Positions 1 to 8,116 of a stretch of DNA of 51,513 nucleotides are shown here, one piece after another. A model generated the notes under the pieces. The model was given only the letters and a program-made list of their open reading frames with translations. It was not told the DNA's origin and ran no database searches. Origin of the DNA: Pseudomonas syringae pv. cilantro (GTDB lineage Bacteria > Pseudomonadota > Gammaproteobacteria > Pseudomonadales > Pseudomonadaceae). The number at the start of each line of letters is the position of its first letter. Position 1 is the stretch's first letter. The translations under genes and the position numbers were made by a program. Location: the NCBI RefSeq assembly GCF_001293775.1, contig NZ_LGLN01000078.1, forward strand, positions 155,449-206,961. Reading direction: 5' to 3'.

Positions 1-21
1 CACAAAAAATCTGACAGTCCC
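1..21. mobile_element. Candidate insertion-sequence terminus (IS256-like) at the left edge
   Basis: Read on the minus strand the final 21 bases begin GGGACTGTCAGATTTTTTGT. From memory of the family this resembles terminal inverted repeats of IS256/mutator-type elements. It begins exactly where the autotransporter frame stops matching its family, after the SWYL motif. Only one end is visible, so no transposase, second repeat or target duplication can be shown. It could instead be ordinary divergence of the gene. Confidence 0.4.
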
Positions 22-1458
22 CAGATACCAGCTGTTTTCGGAGCCCGCCGTAGCGCCGCCTTTGAACAGGTAATACTGATAAGCCCCCACAGACAGCGAG
101 TTTTGCAACCGGAACGCCGCGCTGTCGCTGGTTGCACCTTCGCTGGCCTCTACCACCTCGATCCCGTTGCCTTGAGTCAGCGCACCGAGGCCACCAAGGT
201 TGCTGACGGTCATGGTCGTCGAACCTCCAATATGACCCTGCGCGACCACCATTCTGTCGCTGGGCGACGTTTCATCGCCCAGCACCGAGCGCAGCAGCAG
301 TCGCCCGTCCTGTCCCGTGTAGTTGCCTCTGATCAACAGGGTGTTTGTCAGCGGACTGCCACTCAGGTCAAGTGTGCCAGCGTTATTGAGCGTGGCACGG
401 GATGTCGCATTGAACGGAACGACACTGCCCGACGACACTGACGTAAGGGTGCTCCCGGCCCCCACGTTCAGGACACCGGTATTGCTGACGCTGTCGCCCA
501 GAATCAGCTTGCCGGCCAGATCCAGCTGCGTGCCGTTGTCCAGATTGACCGTTTCCCAGTTAGCGTAACGCTCAGGGCGTGCGGAGCGGGTGTTGTCGAA
601 GGTCAGCACGTCATCGCCCGGCCCGCCATCGAGCAGCGAACTGGCGCTCAGAAAATATTCGCTCAGGTTATACAGGCGCGCGGTGTCATTGCCGTCGGCC
701 ATCGCCACACTGGTGCGTACGTAACCACCGTTGAGCCAGTTGAAGCTGTCGTTGCCGAAGCTGGCGCGTATGCCGCCGCGGATTTCGCCACCGCTGACGA
801 TCATCAGGTCATCGCCACCGCTGACGCTGACGGCCCCCCCGATGCTGCCACCCGACAAGGTGATTGTGTCCCTGCCAAACCCGGCCACCAGGTTGTTGAT
901 GATGCTGCCGCCGGACATCTCGAAGACATTGTTATCCAGCTTCATATCAACCCGGCCGATGGTGCCGCCGGTCATCACCGCGCGGTCGCCGTCTTCGAAG
1001 GCTCGGGTGATCGTGCCGCCACTCATGAGGAAAGTGTCCAGCCCGTCACCCTGTGCCAGCGAGCCCAGCGTACCGCCGCTCATGACGAAGTCGTCCGGGT
1101 CATTGCCTTGATTGAGGTCGCCGCTGATTTCACCTGCGGTCAGGATGAACCGGTCGACGCCAGCGGCCTGGGTGACATTGCCCTGAATCCGGCCGGACTG
1201 CATGTCGACACTGTCGACCCCCGGTCCATAGATGATATTGCCTGTGACAATGCCGGTTCCTCCGGCCGGGAATATCAGTGTGTGGTTACCGGTCAGGCCG
1301 GTAAAGGCAGCGCTGGTGCCGCTGTCGCAGATCGAAACACCGTTTTCGTTCTGAGCGCCAAGGTCGCATGCGCCTTCAGCATGGGGAGGAGCGATGATCA
1401 ATATGAGGAACGGCAGGACTTTGTGGGTGTAGCGCAGAGAAATGACGCGGTTGCTCAT
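1..1458 (-). CDS. Autotransporter passenger domain, 5' part (cut at window edge, probably interrupted)
   Basis: Open frame of 486 codons from an ATG at 1458 to the left edge, with GGGAGAG as ribosome site. It opens with a signal peptide (MSNRVISL..., hydrophobic core, cleavage near HAEG-AC). The passenger then has imperfect repeats of about 20 residues built on D-x-F-x-MSGG-x-I, typical of a right-handed beta-helix. The last 130 residues resemble the pertactin-type autochaperone region: GNYTGQDGRLLLRSVLGD, SPSDRMVV, GGLGALTQGNGIEVVEA and the SWYL motif that normally precedes the linker to the beta-barrel. The protein would be exported by Sec and displayed through a type Va barrel, which is not in the window. 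Straight after SWYL the sequence departs from the family (GTVRFFV instead of RS...), see the left-edge entry. Family assignment is firm; the ligand or activity of the passenger is unknown. Confidence 0.8.
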   Translation of the reverse strand, partial: MSNRVISLRYTHKVLPFLILIIAPPHAEGACDLGAQNENGVSICDSGTSAAFTGLTGNHTLIFPAGGTGIVTGNIIYGPGVDSVDMQSGRIQGNVTQAAGVDRFILTAGEISGDLNQGNDPDDFVMSGGTLGSLAQGDGLDTFLMSGGTITRAFEDGDRAVMTGGTIGRVDMKLDNNVFEMSGGSIINNLVAGFGRDTITLSGGSIGGAVSVSGGDDLMIVSGGEIRGGIRASFGNDSFNWLNGGYVRTSVAMADGNDTARLYNLSEYFLSASSLLDGGPGDDVLTFDNTRSARPERYANWETVNLDNGTQLDLAGKLILGDSVSNTGVLNVGAGSTLTSVSSGSVVPFNATSRATLNNAGTLDLSGSPLTNTLLIRGNYTGQDGRLLLRSVLGDETSPSDRMVVAQGHIGGSTTMTVSNLGGLGALTQGNGIEVVEASEGATSDSAAFRLQNSLSVGAYQYYLFKGGATAGSENSWYLGTVRFFV

Positions 1459-1716
1459 GACTGCTCTCCCGATCAAGTGGTCAGGGAGAGGCAATTGAGG
1501 GTTTCAGATGCCCGGCTGCCACGCGAATCTCGTCGCAACAGAGACTTGGCGACGGCTGATATGCCAGCCTGTTCGAGGCCCGCAGCATCAAGTCAAGAAG
1601 GCATTGCCAATGGCGTCAAGATAATGACCGACCGGCGGCAGCTTTTCGTTGCAGTATCCTAAGTGTTGGAACAAGCAGCAAAAAGCTTATGCACGAAAGG
1701 TATGAGAGAGCCGGTT
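1459..1716. other. Intergenic leader between the MFS gene and the autotransporter gene
   Basis: This 258-base gap lies downstream of the MFS gene and upstream of the autotransporter gene, both on the minus strand. It must hold the autotransporter promoter. I see TTGAC-like hexamers on the minus strand but no convincing paired -10 box, no clear terminator and no small gene. Confidence 0.4.
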
Positions 1717-2901
1717 TCAGGCGTGCAGACGGGCTCGGCGCGCCAGCCAGAGTGTCAGCCCCAGTGCGCCGATCGACAGCAGCGACGCGTAGAAAAAAAT
1801 CCAGTCATAGCCCTGACCCAAAGCGATGGCCCCCATCACCGGACCCGCAATGGCCAGCGCCAGATCAAAAAACACCGCGTAAGCACTCAGGCCTGCGCCA
1901 CGGCTGGGCGTCGGCACGCTTTTGATGGCTTCGACCCCAAGCGCCGGGTAGACCAGCGAAAGGCCCAGCCCGGTCAGCCCGGCACCTGAGAGCGCGAAGC
2001 CGATATTCGGCGCAAGCCATAGCATCAACAACCCGCAGGTTTCGACCGCCATGCACACGATGGCGGTGTTGTAGCCACCGAAGCGGTTGATGGCACCGAT
2101 GAACAGCAGGCGCGCGAGGATGAAGCAAACGCCAAACATGCTCAGGCAGTACGCCGCGCCTTCCCAGCCACGGCTCAGATAGAAGAGGGTGATGAACGTG
2201 GTCAGCGTGCCGTAGCCGATGGAGGATAAGGTCAGGCCCATGCCATACGGCGCGATCCGGCCGAACACCGACCAGTACGGCAGGCGTTCGCCGACGATGA
2301 CCGGCACCGAGGGTTTGTTGCGGATCAACATCAGCGCCGCACCCGCCATGAGCATCAAGGCGATACCGAGGCTGTTGAAACCCACCGCATCAATGACCAG
2401 CACGCCCATCGGTGCGCCTATGGCGATGGCGCCATAGGACGCGATGCCGTTCCAGGAGATCGAACGGGCGGTGTGTTCCGCACCGACCTTGCCGATGCAC
2501 CAATTGATGGTGCCGACACCGATGAGCCCTTGCGATACACCGAGAAACAGTCGCGCCACGATCAGGATCATCAAGCTCGCCGTGGCGAAGTCCTCAAGCA
2601 GCGTCGCCAGCAGGGTCAGTGCGCCACTGATGCAGATGCCCCACAGGCCGTACACGATAGAGCGTTTGCTGCCCAGCGTATCCGTTGCCCGGCCCGCGTA
2701 GGGGCGGCTGAGCAAGGTGGCGAGGTATTGCGAGGCGATGGCCACCCCGGCAATCAGCGGGCTGAAACCCAACTGGTCGTGGACATAGCCGGGCAACACG
2801 GCAATAGGCAAGCCGATGCACAGGAAGGCGATGAAAGTGTAGAAAACGATGGAGACAATTTGCAGAGTAATCGTCATGGAACCGGTGTGCGCGGCAGGCA
2901 T
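1717..2901 (-). CDS. MFS transporter, YfcJ/YhhS-like (UPF0226)
   Basis: A 394-residue inner-membrane protein with about twelve hydrophobic segments, the length usual for the YfcJ/YhhS group of major facilitator proteins. The loop after TM2 carries SRPYAGRATDTLGSKRS, a version of the MFS A motif (GxLaDrxGrkr), and the TM4-5 region has RLFLGVSQGLIGVGTINW. Members are proton-driven exporters of small molecules, with arabinose and drug export reported for some relatives; the substrate here is not predictable. The first ATG is preceded by GAAGAG five bases upstream, while the inner Met at residue 9 has no ribosome site, so I kept the longer start. The autotransporter gene follows on the same strand after 258 bases and is not obviously co-transcribed. 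Confidence 0.8.
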   Translation of the reverse strand: MPAAHTGSMTITLQIVSIVFYTFIAFLCIGLPIAVLPGYVHDQLGFSPLIAGVAIASQYLATLLSRPYAGRATDTLGSKRSIVYGLWGICISGALTLLATLLEDFATASLMILIVARLFLGVSQGLIGVGTINWCIGKVGAEHTARSISWNGIASYGAIAIGAPMGVLVIDAVGFNSLGIALMLMAGAALMLIRNKPSVPVIVGERLPYWSVFGRIAPYGMGLTLSSIGYGTLTTFITLFYLSRGWEGAAYCLSMFGVCFILARLLFIGAINRFGGYNTAIVCMAVETCGLLMLWLAPNIGFALSGAGLTGLGLSLVYPALGVEAIKSVPTPSRGAGLSAYAVFFDLALAIAGPVMGAIALGQGYDWIFFYASLLSIGALGLTLWLARRARLHA

Positions 2902-3013
2902 TGGACTCTTCGCTGGCAGGCGGTGTTGCCATGATGGCGTGCGCCGGGCATAAATGAAAGCAGGCTAACGATTTGATTCGCGCGTTCAGCCGGTTGTTGC
3001 CGAGCGGTATGGA

Positions 3014-3032
3014 TCAGTCATAGGATGACTGA
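3014..3032. promoter_or_regulatory. Perfect 8-bp palindrome upstream of the lactonase gene (candidate operator)
   Basis: TCAGTCAT-AGG-ATGACTGA is a perfect inverted repeat with a three-base centre. It ends 28 bases before the preferred start of the lactonase-fold gene. Its size and symmetry suit a dimeric regulator of the GntR or TetR type, but no such regulator is adjacent. A transcribed hairpin is the alternative. Confidence 0.4.
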
Positions 3033-3060
3033 CTACAACACAATAACAAAAAGGTCTGTC

Positions 3061-4194
3061 ATGAGAAAAATCCTGTTACTGGCCGCTGCAGTCGGCTGTT
3101 CGTTCGGTCTGCCTGTTCAGGCGTCCACCTTCGCTTACATCTCCAGTCCTGCAGACGGACTCATCTCCCAGTACCGGCTGGACGAGACGAGCGGGGCGCT
3201 CAGCCTGGTCGAACAGACCCAGGCGGGTGATCAGGTCAACCCGATGGCGATTTCCCCGGACGGCAAGGCCTTGTTCGCCGCCTTACGTGCCAAGCCCTAT
3301 CGGGTGCTGAGCTTCACTATAGAACCGGGGACCGGGCACCTCAAGCCGCTCAGTCAGGCGCCGCTCGCTGAAAGCCTGGCGTATCTGTCGACGGACCGCA
3401 GTGGACGTTTCCTGTTCGGCGCATCCTACGGCGCCGATCTGCTCAGCGTTCAGCCGATTGACGCGCAGCACCGTCCCAGCGACAGCATTGCGACCTACAA
3501 GACCGGCATGCACGCGCACTCGGTGCGCACCGACCCCAGCAACCGCTATGTGTACGCCGGAAACCTCGGCGTTGATCACGTGCTGCAATACCGCCTCGAG
3601 CCCAAGGATGGCAAGCTGGTGCCCATCGGCGAAGGCTACGTGACGCTTGCCCAGAACAGCGGGCCGCGCCACCTGGCATTCTCTGCGGATGGCCGGTTTT
3701 TGTACGTGGTGGGTGAAATGAGCGGCACGGTTACTGCTTTCGCGATCAATCACACGACCGGCGCGCTGAAACAGGTCAGCCACGCCGAGGGCATTCCAGA
3801 GCGACTGAAACTGGCCCCCGGACAGGCTCGCGATGCGCGCAACAACGACCTCAAGGACGACCCGACGCCACGCATCTGGGCAGCCGATATACGCCTGGCG
3901 CCGGATGGCAAATGGCTGTTCGTCAGTGAGCGAACCAGCAGCAGTGTGTCGGTCTTCAAGGTCGCCGCGGCCACTGGCAAACTGATGTTCGCTGAAAACT
4001 ACCCGGTCCAGGAAAAACAGCCGCGCAATATCGCCGTGTCGCCCAACGGACGCTGGTTACTGGTCAGCGGAGAGAAAAGCGACAAGGTCGGCAGCTACGC
4101 CATCGGGCCGGACGGTGCGTTGCAACGCGTCAGCGAGGCGCCTTCCGGGAAGGGTGCGCTGTGGATCGAGATGCTCAGCCAGCCGGGCTCGTAA
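3061..4194 (+). CDS. Exported lactonase-family beta-propeller (6-phosphogluconolactonase-like, YbhE/Pgl fold)
   Basis: A 377-residue protein if translation begins at MRKILLLAAAVG, which gives a clean Sec signal peptide ending near VQAS. The longer frame from 3025 would put twelve polar residues before the signal and starts inside a palindrome, so I reject it. The mature part contains repeated seven-bladed-propeller strands such as ISPDGKALFAAL, FSADGRFLYVVGE, LAPDGKWLFVSE and VSPNGRWLLVSGE, as in the YbhE-type lactonase family. Cytoplasmic Pgl hydrolyses 6-phosphogluconolactone; an exported relative more likely acts on a periplasmic sugar lactone or has another role. It stands alone, convergent with ybiT. 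The family is secure, the substrate is not. Confidence 0.8.
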   Translation: MRKILLLAAAVGCSFGLPVQASTFAYISSPADGLISQYRLDETSGALSLVEQTQAGDQVNPMAISPDGKALFAALRAKPYRVLSFTIEPGTGHLKPLSQAPLAESLAYLSTDRSGRFLFGASYGADLLSVQPIDAQHRPSDSIATYKTGMHAHSVRTDPSNRYVYAGNLGVDHVLQYRLEPKDGKLVPIGEGYVTLAQNSGPRHLAFSADGRFLYVVGEMSGTVTAFAINHTTGALKQVSHAEGIPERLKLAPGQARDARNNDLKDDPTPRIWAADIRLAPDGKWLFVSERTSSSVSVFKVAAATGKLMFAENYPVQEKQPRNIAVSPNGRWLLVSGEKSDKVGSYAIGPDGALQRVSEAPSGKGALWIEMLSQPGS

Positions 4195-4206
4195 AACAGC
4201 CGCTCA

Positions 4207-4235
4207 ACAAAAAGCCCTGTCATGAGACAGGGCTT
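4207..4235 (-). terminator. Rho-independent terminator of ybiT, also facing the lactonase gene
   Basis: AAGCCCTGTC-ATGA-GACAGGGCTT (4212-4235) is a perfect 10-bp stem with a four-base loop between two convergent genes. On the minus strand the stem is followed by TTTTTG, so it is a good intrinsic terminator for ybiT. On the plus strand there is no U-run, so it would stop the lactonase transcript less efficiently. Confidence 0.85.
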
Positions 4236-4256
4236 GCCGTAACGTCAGCGTAGCGC

Positions 4257-5846
4257 TTACAGGGCAACGCCCTGGCTGCGCAGGTAGTCGTCGTAAGTGC
4301 CGCTGAAGTCGATCACGCCACTCGGGCTGAGTTCGATGATGCGGGTTGCCAGCGAGGATACGAATTCCCGGTCGTGGCTGACGAAGATCAGCGTGCCCGG
4401 ATAGTTTTCCAGCGCCAGGTTCAGCGCTTCGATGGATTCCATGTCCAGGTGGTTGGTCGGCTCGTCCATCACCAGCACGTTCGGTTTTTGCAGAATCAGC
4501 TTGCCGAACAGCATGCGACCTTGCTCACCACCGGAAATCACTTTGACCGACTTGAGGATCTCGTCGTTGGAGAACAGCATACGGCCCAAGGTGCCACGCA
4601 CGATCTGCTCGCCGCCCTGAGTCCATTGACCCATCCAGTCGAAGAGGGTGCTGTCGTCTTCGAAATCGTGGGCGTGGTCCTGGGCGTAGTAACCGATTTC
4701 TGCGGCTTCGGTCCATTTGACCGAGCCGGCATCCGGTTGCAGCTCGTTGACCAGCGTACGCAACAGGGTGGTCTTGCCGATGCCGTTCGGGCCGATGATC
4801 GCGACGCGCTCGCCCGCTTCGACCTGAAAGCTGAAATCCTTGAACAGCGTCTTGCCGTCGAAGCCTTTGGCCATGCGCTCGACGATGACCGCCTGACGGT
4901 GCAGCTTCTTGGTTTGCTCGAAACGAATGAACGGGCTCACGCGGCTTGAAGGCTTGACCTCGGCCAGCTGGATCTTGTCGATCGCCTTGGCGCGGGACGT
5001 GGCCTGCTTGGCTTTCGAGGCGTTGGCCGAGAAGCGGCTGACGAACGATTGCAGTTCGGTAATCTGCGCTTTCTTCTTGGCGTTGTCGGACAGCAACTGC
5101 TCGCGCGACTGGGTCGCCACGGTCATGTACTCGTCGTAGTTACCCGGGAACAGACGCAACTCGCCGTAATCGAGGTCAGCCATGTGGGTACACACGCTGT
5201 TCAGGAAGTGACGGTCGTGGGAGATGATGATCATCAGGCTGTTACGCTGGGTCAGAATGTTTTCCAGCCAGCGAATGGTGTTGATGTCCAGGTGGTTGGT
5301 CGGTTCATCGAGCAACAGCACTTCCGGATCGGAGAACAGCGCCTGCGCCAGCAGAACACGCAGCTTCCAGCCTGGCGACACTTCGCTCATCGGCCCATTA
5401 TGCTGTTCGATGCCGATGCCCAGGCCCAGCAGCAGTTCACCGGCACGCGACTCGGCGGTGTAACCGTCCATTTCAGCGAATTCGGTTTCCAGCTCGGCGA
5501 CGGCCATGCCGTCGTCTTCGCTCATTTCCGGCAGCGAGTAGATACGGTCGCGTTCGGCCTTGACCTTCCACAGCTCCTCGTGGCCCATGATCACGGTGTC
5601 GAGCACGGTGAATTCTTCGTAGGCGAACTGATCCTGGCGCAGCTTGCCCAGACGCACGTTCGGCTCCAGCATCACCTGGCCACCCGAAGGCTCGAGATCG
5701 CCGCCGAGGATTTTCATGAACGTGGATTTCCCGCAGCCGTTCGCGCCGATCAGGCCGTAACGGTTACCGGCAGCAAACTTGACCGAGACGTTCTCGAACA
5801 GGGGTTTGGCGCCGAACTGCATCGTGATGTTAGCTGTGGAGATCAA
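4257..5846 (-). CDS. ybiT: ABC-F family ATPase YbiT
   Basis: A 529-residue soluble protein with two fused ABC domains and no membrane segments, the length of Escherichia coli YbiT (about 530). Domain 1 has Walker A GANGCGKST at residues 34-42 and VLLLDEPTNHLD; domain 2 has GPNGIGKTT and VLVMDEPTNHLD; signatures are VSPGWKLR and ISGGEQGR. The linker between them is the charged P-site-tRNA-interaction type region around residues 245-300. ABC-F proteins act on the ribosome during translation; the exact job of YbiT is less settled than that of EttA. The start is TTG at 5846: the codons just upstream in frame are stops (TGA, TAG, TAA), and AGGT lies eight bases before it. It ends in an intrinsic terminator and is monocistronic. 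Confidence 0.92.
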   Translation of the reverse strand: MISTANITMQFGAKPLFENVSVKFAAGNRYGLIGANGCGKSTFMKILGGDLEPSGGQVMLEPNVRLGKLRQDQFAYEEFTVLDTVIMGHEELWKVKAERDRIYSLPEMSEDDGMAVAELETEFAEMDGYTAESRAGELLLGLGIGIEQHNGPMSEVSPGWKLRVLLAQALFSDPEVLLLDEPTNHLDINTIRWLENILTQRNSLMIIISHDRHFLNSVCTHMADLDYGELRLFPGNYDEYMTVATQSREQLLSDNAKKKAQITELQSFVSRFSANASKAKQATSRAKAIDKIQLAEVKPSSRVSPFIRFEQTKKLHRQAVIVERMAKGFDGKTLFKDFSFQVEAGERVAIIGPNGIGKTTLLRTLVNELQPDAGSVKWTEAAEIGYYAQDHAHDFEDDSTLFDWMGQWTQGGEQIVRGTLGRMLFSNDEILKSVKVISGGEQGRMLFGKLILQKPNVLVMDEPTNHLDMESIEALNLALENYPGTLIFVSHDREFVSSLATRIIELSPSGVIDFSGTYDDYLRSQGVAL

Positions 5847-6253
5847 TTACTTTACCTATCAATAGCTTATGGTGCGCTTATTTGGGCTGGGACCGATTTT
5901 GGGCCACATCTGTAGTCTTCCAGCCCGTTCCGGCCGAGCCTCAACTGAACCAGCGGGCATGCGTCGACAGCAACGGCAGTCTGCCGTGACTGCGTTGCCG
6001 GGAGATGAATGTGGGGGTTCATGCCAGACATTGGCGCGCATTGTCGCATAGGTCGGGCGGCAGTGACATGGTGGGACTGTCGGATTGAGACGGGATTTGG
6101 TCGAGAACGCGAGGAGGCTACCGCTGAAAAAGCGCAGGGATTCTTTTCTACAGCAGATCCGGGTATCAGGTTGGTGTTCCTGACAGGCAATGGACAGAGG
6201 CCGACCTGGCACCCGTGCGGGCGATATTCACTCGGCTTCTGTCCAGCGGGATA
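5847..6253. other. Gene-free stretch upstream of ybiT
   Basis: About 400 bases between the ybiT start and the stop of the small membrane protein gene. Several frames stay open on both strands, the longest 117 codons on the minus strand, but none has a ribosome site, a domain or a sensible composition. It should include the ybiT promoter. No repeat or RNA gene was recognised. Confidence 0.4.
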
Positions 6254-6391
6254 CTACTCTTGGCCTCGTTTATGCTTCCGTTTTTTGAACCAGTTTCCCA
6301 GTGCATGGAAGGGGTGAATGAACATCGCGATCGCTCCAAGCAGAAAGACGATGGTGATAATGATCAGGCCCATGGCCTCGTGTGCAAACAT
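6254..6391 (-). CDS. Small membrane protein, 45 residues, unknown function
   Basis: A short gene encoding a 45-residue peptide beginning MFAHEAMGLIIITIVFLL. An AGGAG ribosome site lies about nine bases upstream of the ATG. The peptide has one strongly hydrophobic helix (about residues 8-26), then an HPFHALGNW turn and a very basic tail (KKRKHKR) that should stay in the cytoplasm by the positive-inside rule. Three histidines sit near the membrane edges. I do not recognise the family. It stands alone, divergent from the DUF3053 lipoprotein gene. The ribosome site, membrane segment and basic tail together make it much more likely real than chance. Confidence 0.7.
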   Translation of the reverse strand: MFAHEAMGLIIITIVFLLGAIAMFIHPFHALGNWFKKRKHKRGQE

Positions 6392-6677
6392 CGTGATTGA
6401 CTCCTGTTGTTCACTTTGTCGAGGAAAGGGTAGTCACTGAAACGTTTCATCTCATGAAGAATTGTTAAGGAACTTTTTGCGGGGCTCAGCTTGCAGGTCA
6501 TGGCGAGTGGGTAACGCTTCTCGTCTTGACCTTAAACATGCGTTTGTTTTGTTTATTACCTGCAGGCCGGTAGCCGGCACGGAACTAGATCATCCCGTCA
6601 CGAGACTATAAGCATGCTCGTGTTCAGCGCTGTCGTAGCTCTGAACAGGCATTCTTATGATCTCGGAGGTCCATGAC

Positions 6678-7379
6678 ATGAAGTCCCTTTTTCGTCCCGG
6701 TTTGCTGCTGGCTGTCGCTTTACCCTTGTTACTGGCAGGCTGCGGCGACAAGGAGCCTGAGCAACGCGCCGCGTTCACTCAGTTCCTGCAAACCCGCATC
6801 ATCGACAAGCAAGGCATGCACGTACCCAAGTTGACAGAAGACGAGAAAAAGACCTTTGGTGATTACAGCTCGCATTACGCGGTGATTTCGGATTTCGGCG
6901 CGGGCATGGACACTGCGGTGCAGCCACTGAGCAGCTTGATGCAGAAGGGTTCGTTTCATTCGGTGAGTGAAGTGGTTCAGCGCCGTGGTGATCTTGCGGC
7001 GGTGCAGACAGGCCTGGACAAGGTCGGTGAACAACTGACCGTCGAACAGGGCAAGGCCGACGCTGAACATGCAAAGTTGAAGCAGCCGGACGATTTGAAA
7101 GTGGTGTATGACAAGGCTTACGACCGGACGGTCAGCGTGCCGGCGAATACCTTCCGCGAAGTATTGCCACAAATCAAAGGTACTTTTTCGACAGGCCTGA
7201 AAGTGGCCGATTACATAGAAGCTCATAAGTCGCAGATCGATATTTCCGGCTCTGCTATAACTGTGAAAGACCCGGTGGTGCAGGCTGAACTCAACAAGCT
7301 GCTGCAAGAGTTGAACGAACAGGGCAAGAATGCTCAGCAGGCGCAGGGTCGCTTGCAATCGCTCATGACTGGCCGCTGA
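6678..7379 (+). CDS. DUF3053 family lipoprotein (YiaF-like)
   Basis: A 233-residue protein starting at MKSLFRPG, with GGAGG about ten bases upstream; an in-frame ATG at 6657 lies before that ribosome site and is rejected. The N-terminus is a lipoprotein signal with lipobox LLAGC (Cys22), followed by D-K rather than a clear inner-membrane retention Asp at +2 (residue 23 is Gly), so outer-membrane sorting is likely. The rest is polar and helical, with coiled-coil-like stretches, and matches the DUF3053 pattern. The function of the family is unknown. The GNAT gene follows on the same strand after 80 bases. Confidence 0.75.
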   Translation: MKSLFRPGLLLAVALPLLLAGCGDKEPEQRAAFTQFLQTRIIDKQGMHVPKLTEDEKKTFGDYSSHYAVISDFGAGMDTAVQPLSSLMQKGSFHSVSEVVQRRGDLAAVQTGLDKVGEQLTVEQGKADAEHAKLKQPDDLKVVYDKAYDRTVSVPANTFREVLPQIKGTFSTGLKVADYIEAHKSQIDISGSAITVKDPVVQAELNKLLQELNEQGKNAQQAQGRLQSLMTGR

Positions 7380-7459
7380 GGCAGGACAGTTGTCGGGCCA
7401 TCCCGAGTGTCAGGTATGATGGGCGTTTCGCTCACCTGGCTCTCGGATTCAACGGACTG

Positions 7460-8008
7460 ATGACCCCAACTCCCTCACTGGCAATCACCCTGCGTGACGC
7501 AACCCCCGACGATGCTTGCTGCCTGAGCGCTCTCGGCATGCAGGTGTTTCTGGACACTTATGCGACGCAAGGCATTCGTGAGTCCATTGCCCGCGAAGCC
7601 CTCGAGGCGTTCGCTCCTCAGGCGTTTGCATCGTTACTTGCCGAACAGGCAAACGTCATGATTATGGTTGCCGAAGTGCAACGTCATCTGATCGGTTTCG
7701 CGCAAGTTGCCTTGGGTACGGACCACTCGATTGTGGGTGATCCGGACGCCGCCGAACTGCAACGGCTTTACGTGCAGGAACGCTTCACCGGACGCGGTGC
7801 CGGTGGTCAATTACTTGAAGCCGCCGAACAATGGGCCACTCGCAAACAGGCATCATTGCTGTGGGCTACGGTCTGGTCGGACAATCAGCGCGCGTTACGT
7901 TTCTATCCGCCTAAAGGCTACGAAGTAAAAGGCTTTCCTCGCCATGAGTTTCAGGGCGAAACTCATGGCAATAGCCTGTTTGCCAAGGTTTTGAACCGCG
8001 CTGTCTGA
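7460..8008 (+). CDS. GNAT family N-acetyltransferase
   Basis: A 182-residue cytoplasmic protein with the GNAT fold. The acetyl-CoA-binding motif A is LQRLYVQERFTGRGAGGQLL (centre RGAGG, the Q/R-x-x-G-x-G/A element), preceded by the strand VAEVQRHLIGFAQVALG. The motif B region is ALRFYPPKGYEVKGF, where relatives usually read LRFYxKxGF. Enzymes of this group acetylate amines of small molecules, ribosomal proteins or toxins; the acceptor cannot be told. Its 3' end holds an unusual perfect 12-bp inverted repeat encoding HEFQGETHG (separate entry). Confidence 0.85.
   Translation: MTPTPSLAITLRDATPDDACCLSALGMQVFLDTYATQGIRESIAREALEAFAPQAFASLLAEQANVMIMVAEVQRHLIGFAQVALGTDHSIVGDPDAAELQRLYVQERFTGRGAGGQLLEAAEQWATRKQASLLWATVWSDNQRALRFYPPKGYEVKGFPRHEFQGETHGNSLFAKVLNRAV
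7941..7969. repeat. Perfect 12-bp inverted repeat inside the GNAT coding sequence
   Basis: GCCATGAGTTTC, loop AGGGC, then GAAACTCATGGC. All twelve pairs match, so a strong hairpin can form in the mRNA about 40 bases before the stop codon. No U-run follows, so it is not a standard terminator. A protein-binding site or a trace of a small palindromic insertion are other options. Confidence 0.7.
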
Positions 8009-8116
8009 AAAGACGTTATCTGCACGGGCTGAATACGTTAGGGATGACGGCACACGGCAGGCACGTTTATTCTTGCGCACCGTTTCAAATCCTGAGGCTT
8101 TTGGGGAGCACGTGCG

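Noticed and set aside
5859..6212. 117-codon minus-strand open frame upstream of ybiT
   Set aside because: No ribosome site, no recognisable fold and no fit with the ybiT leader.
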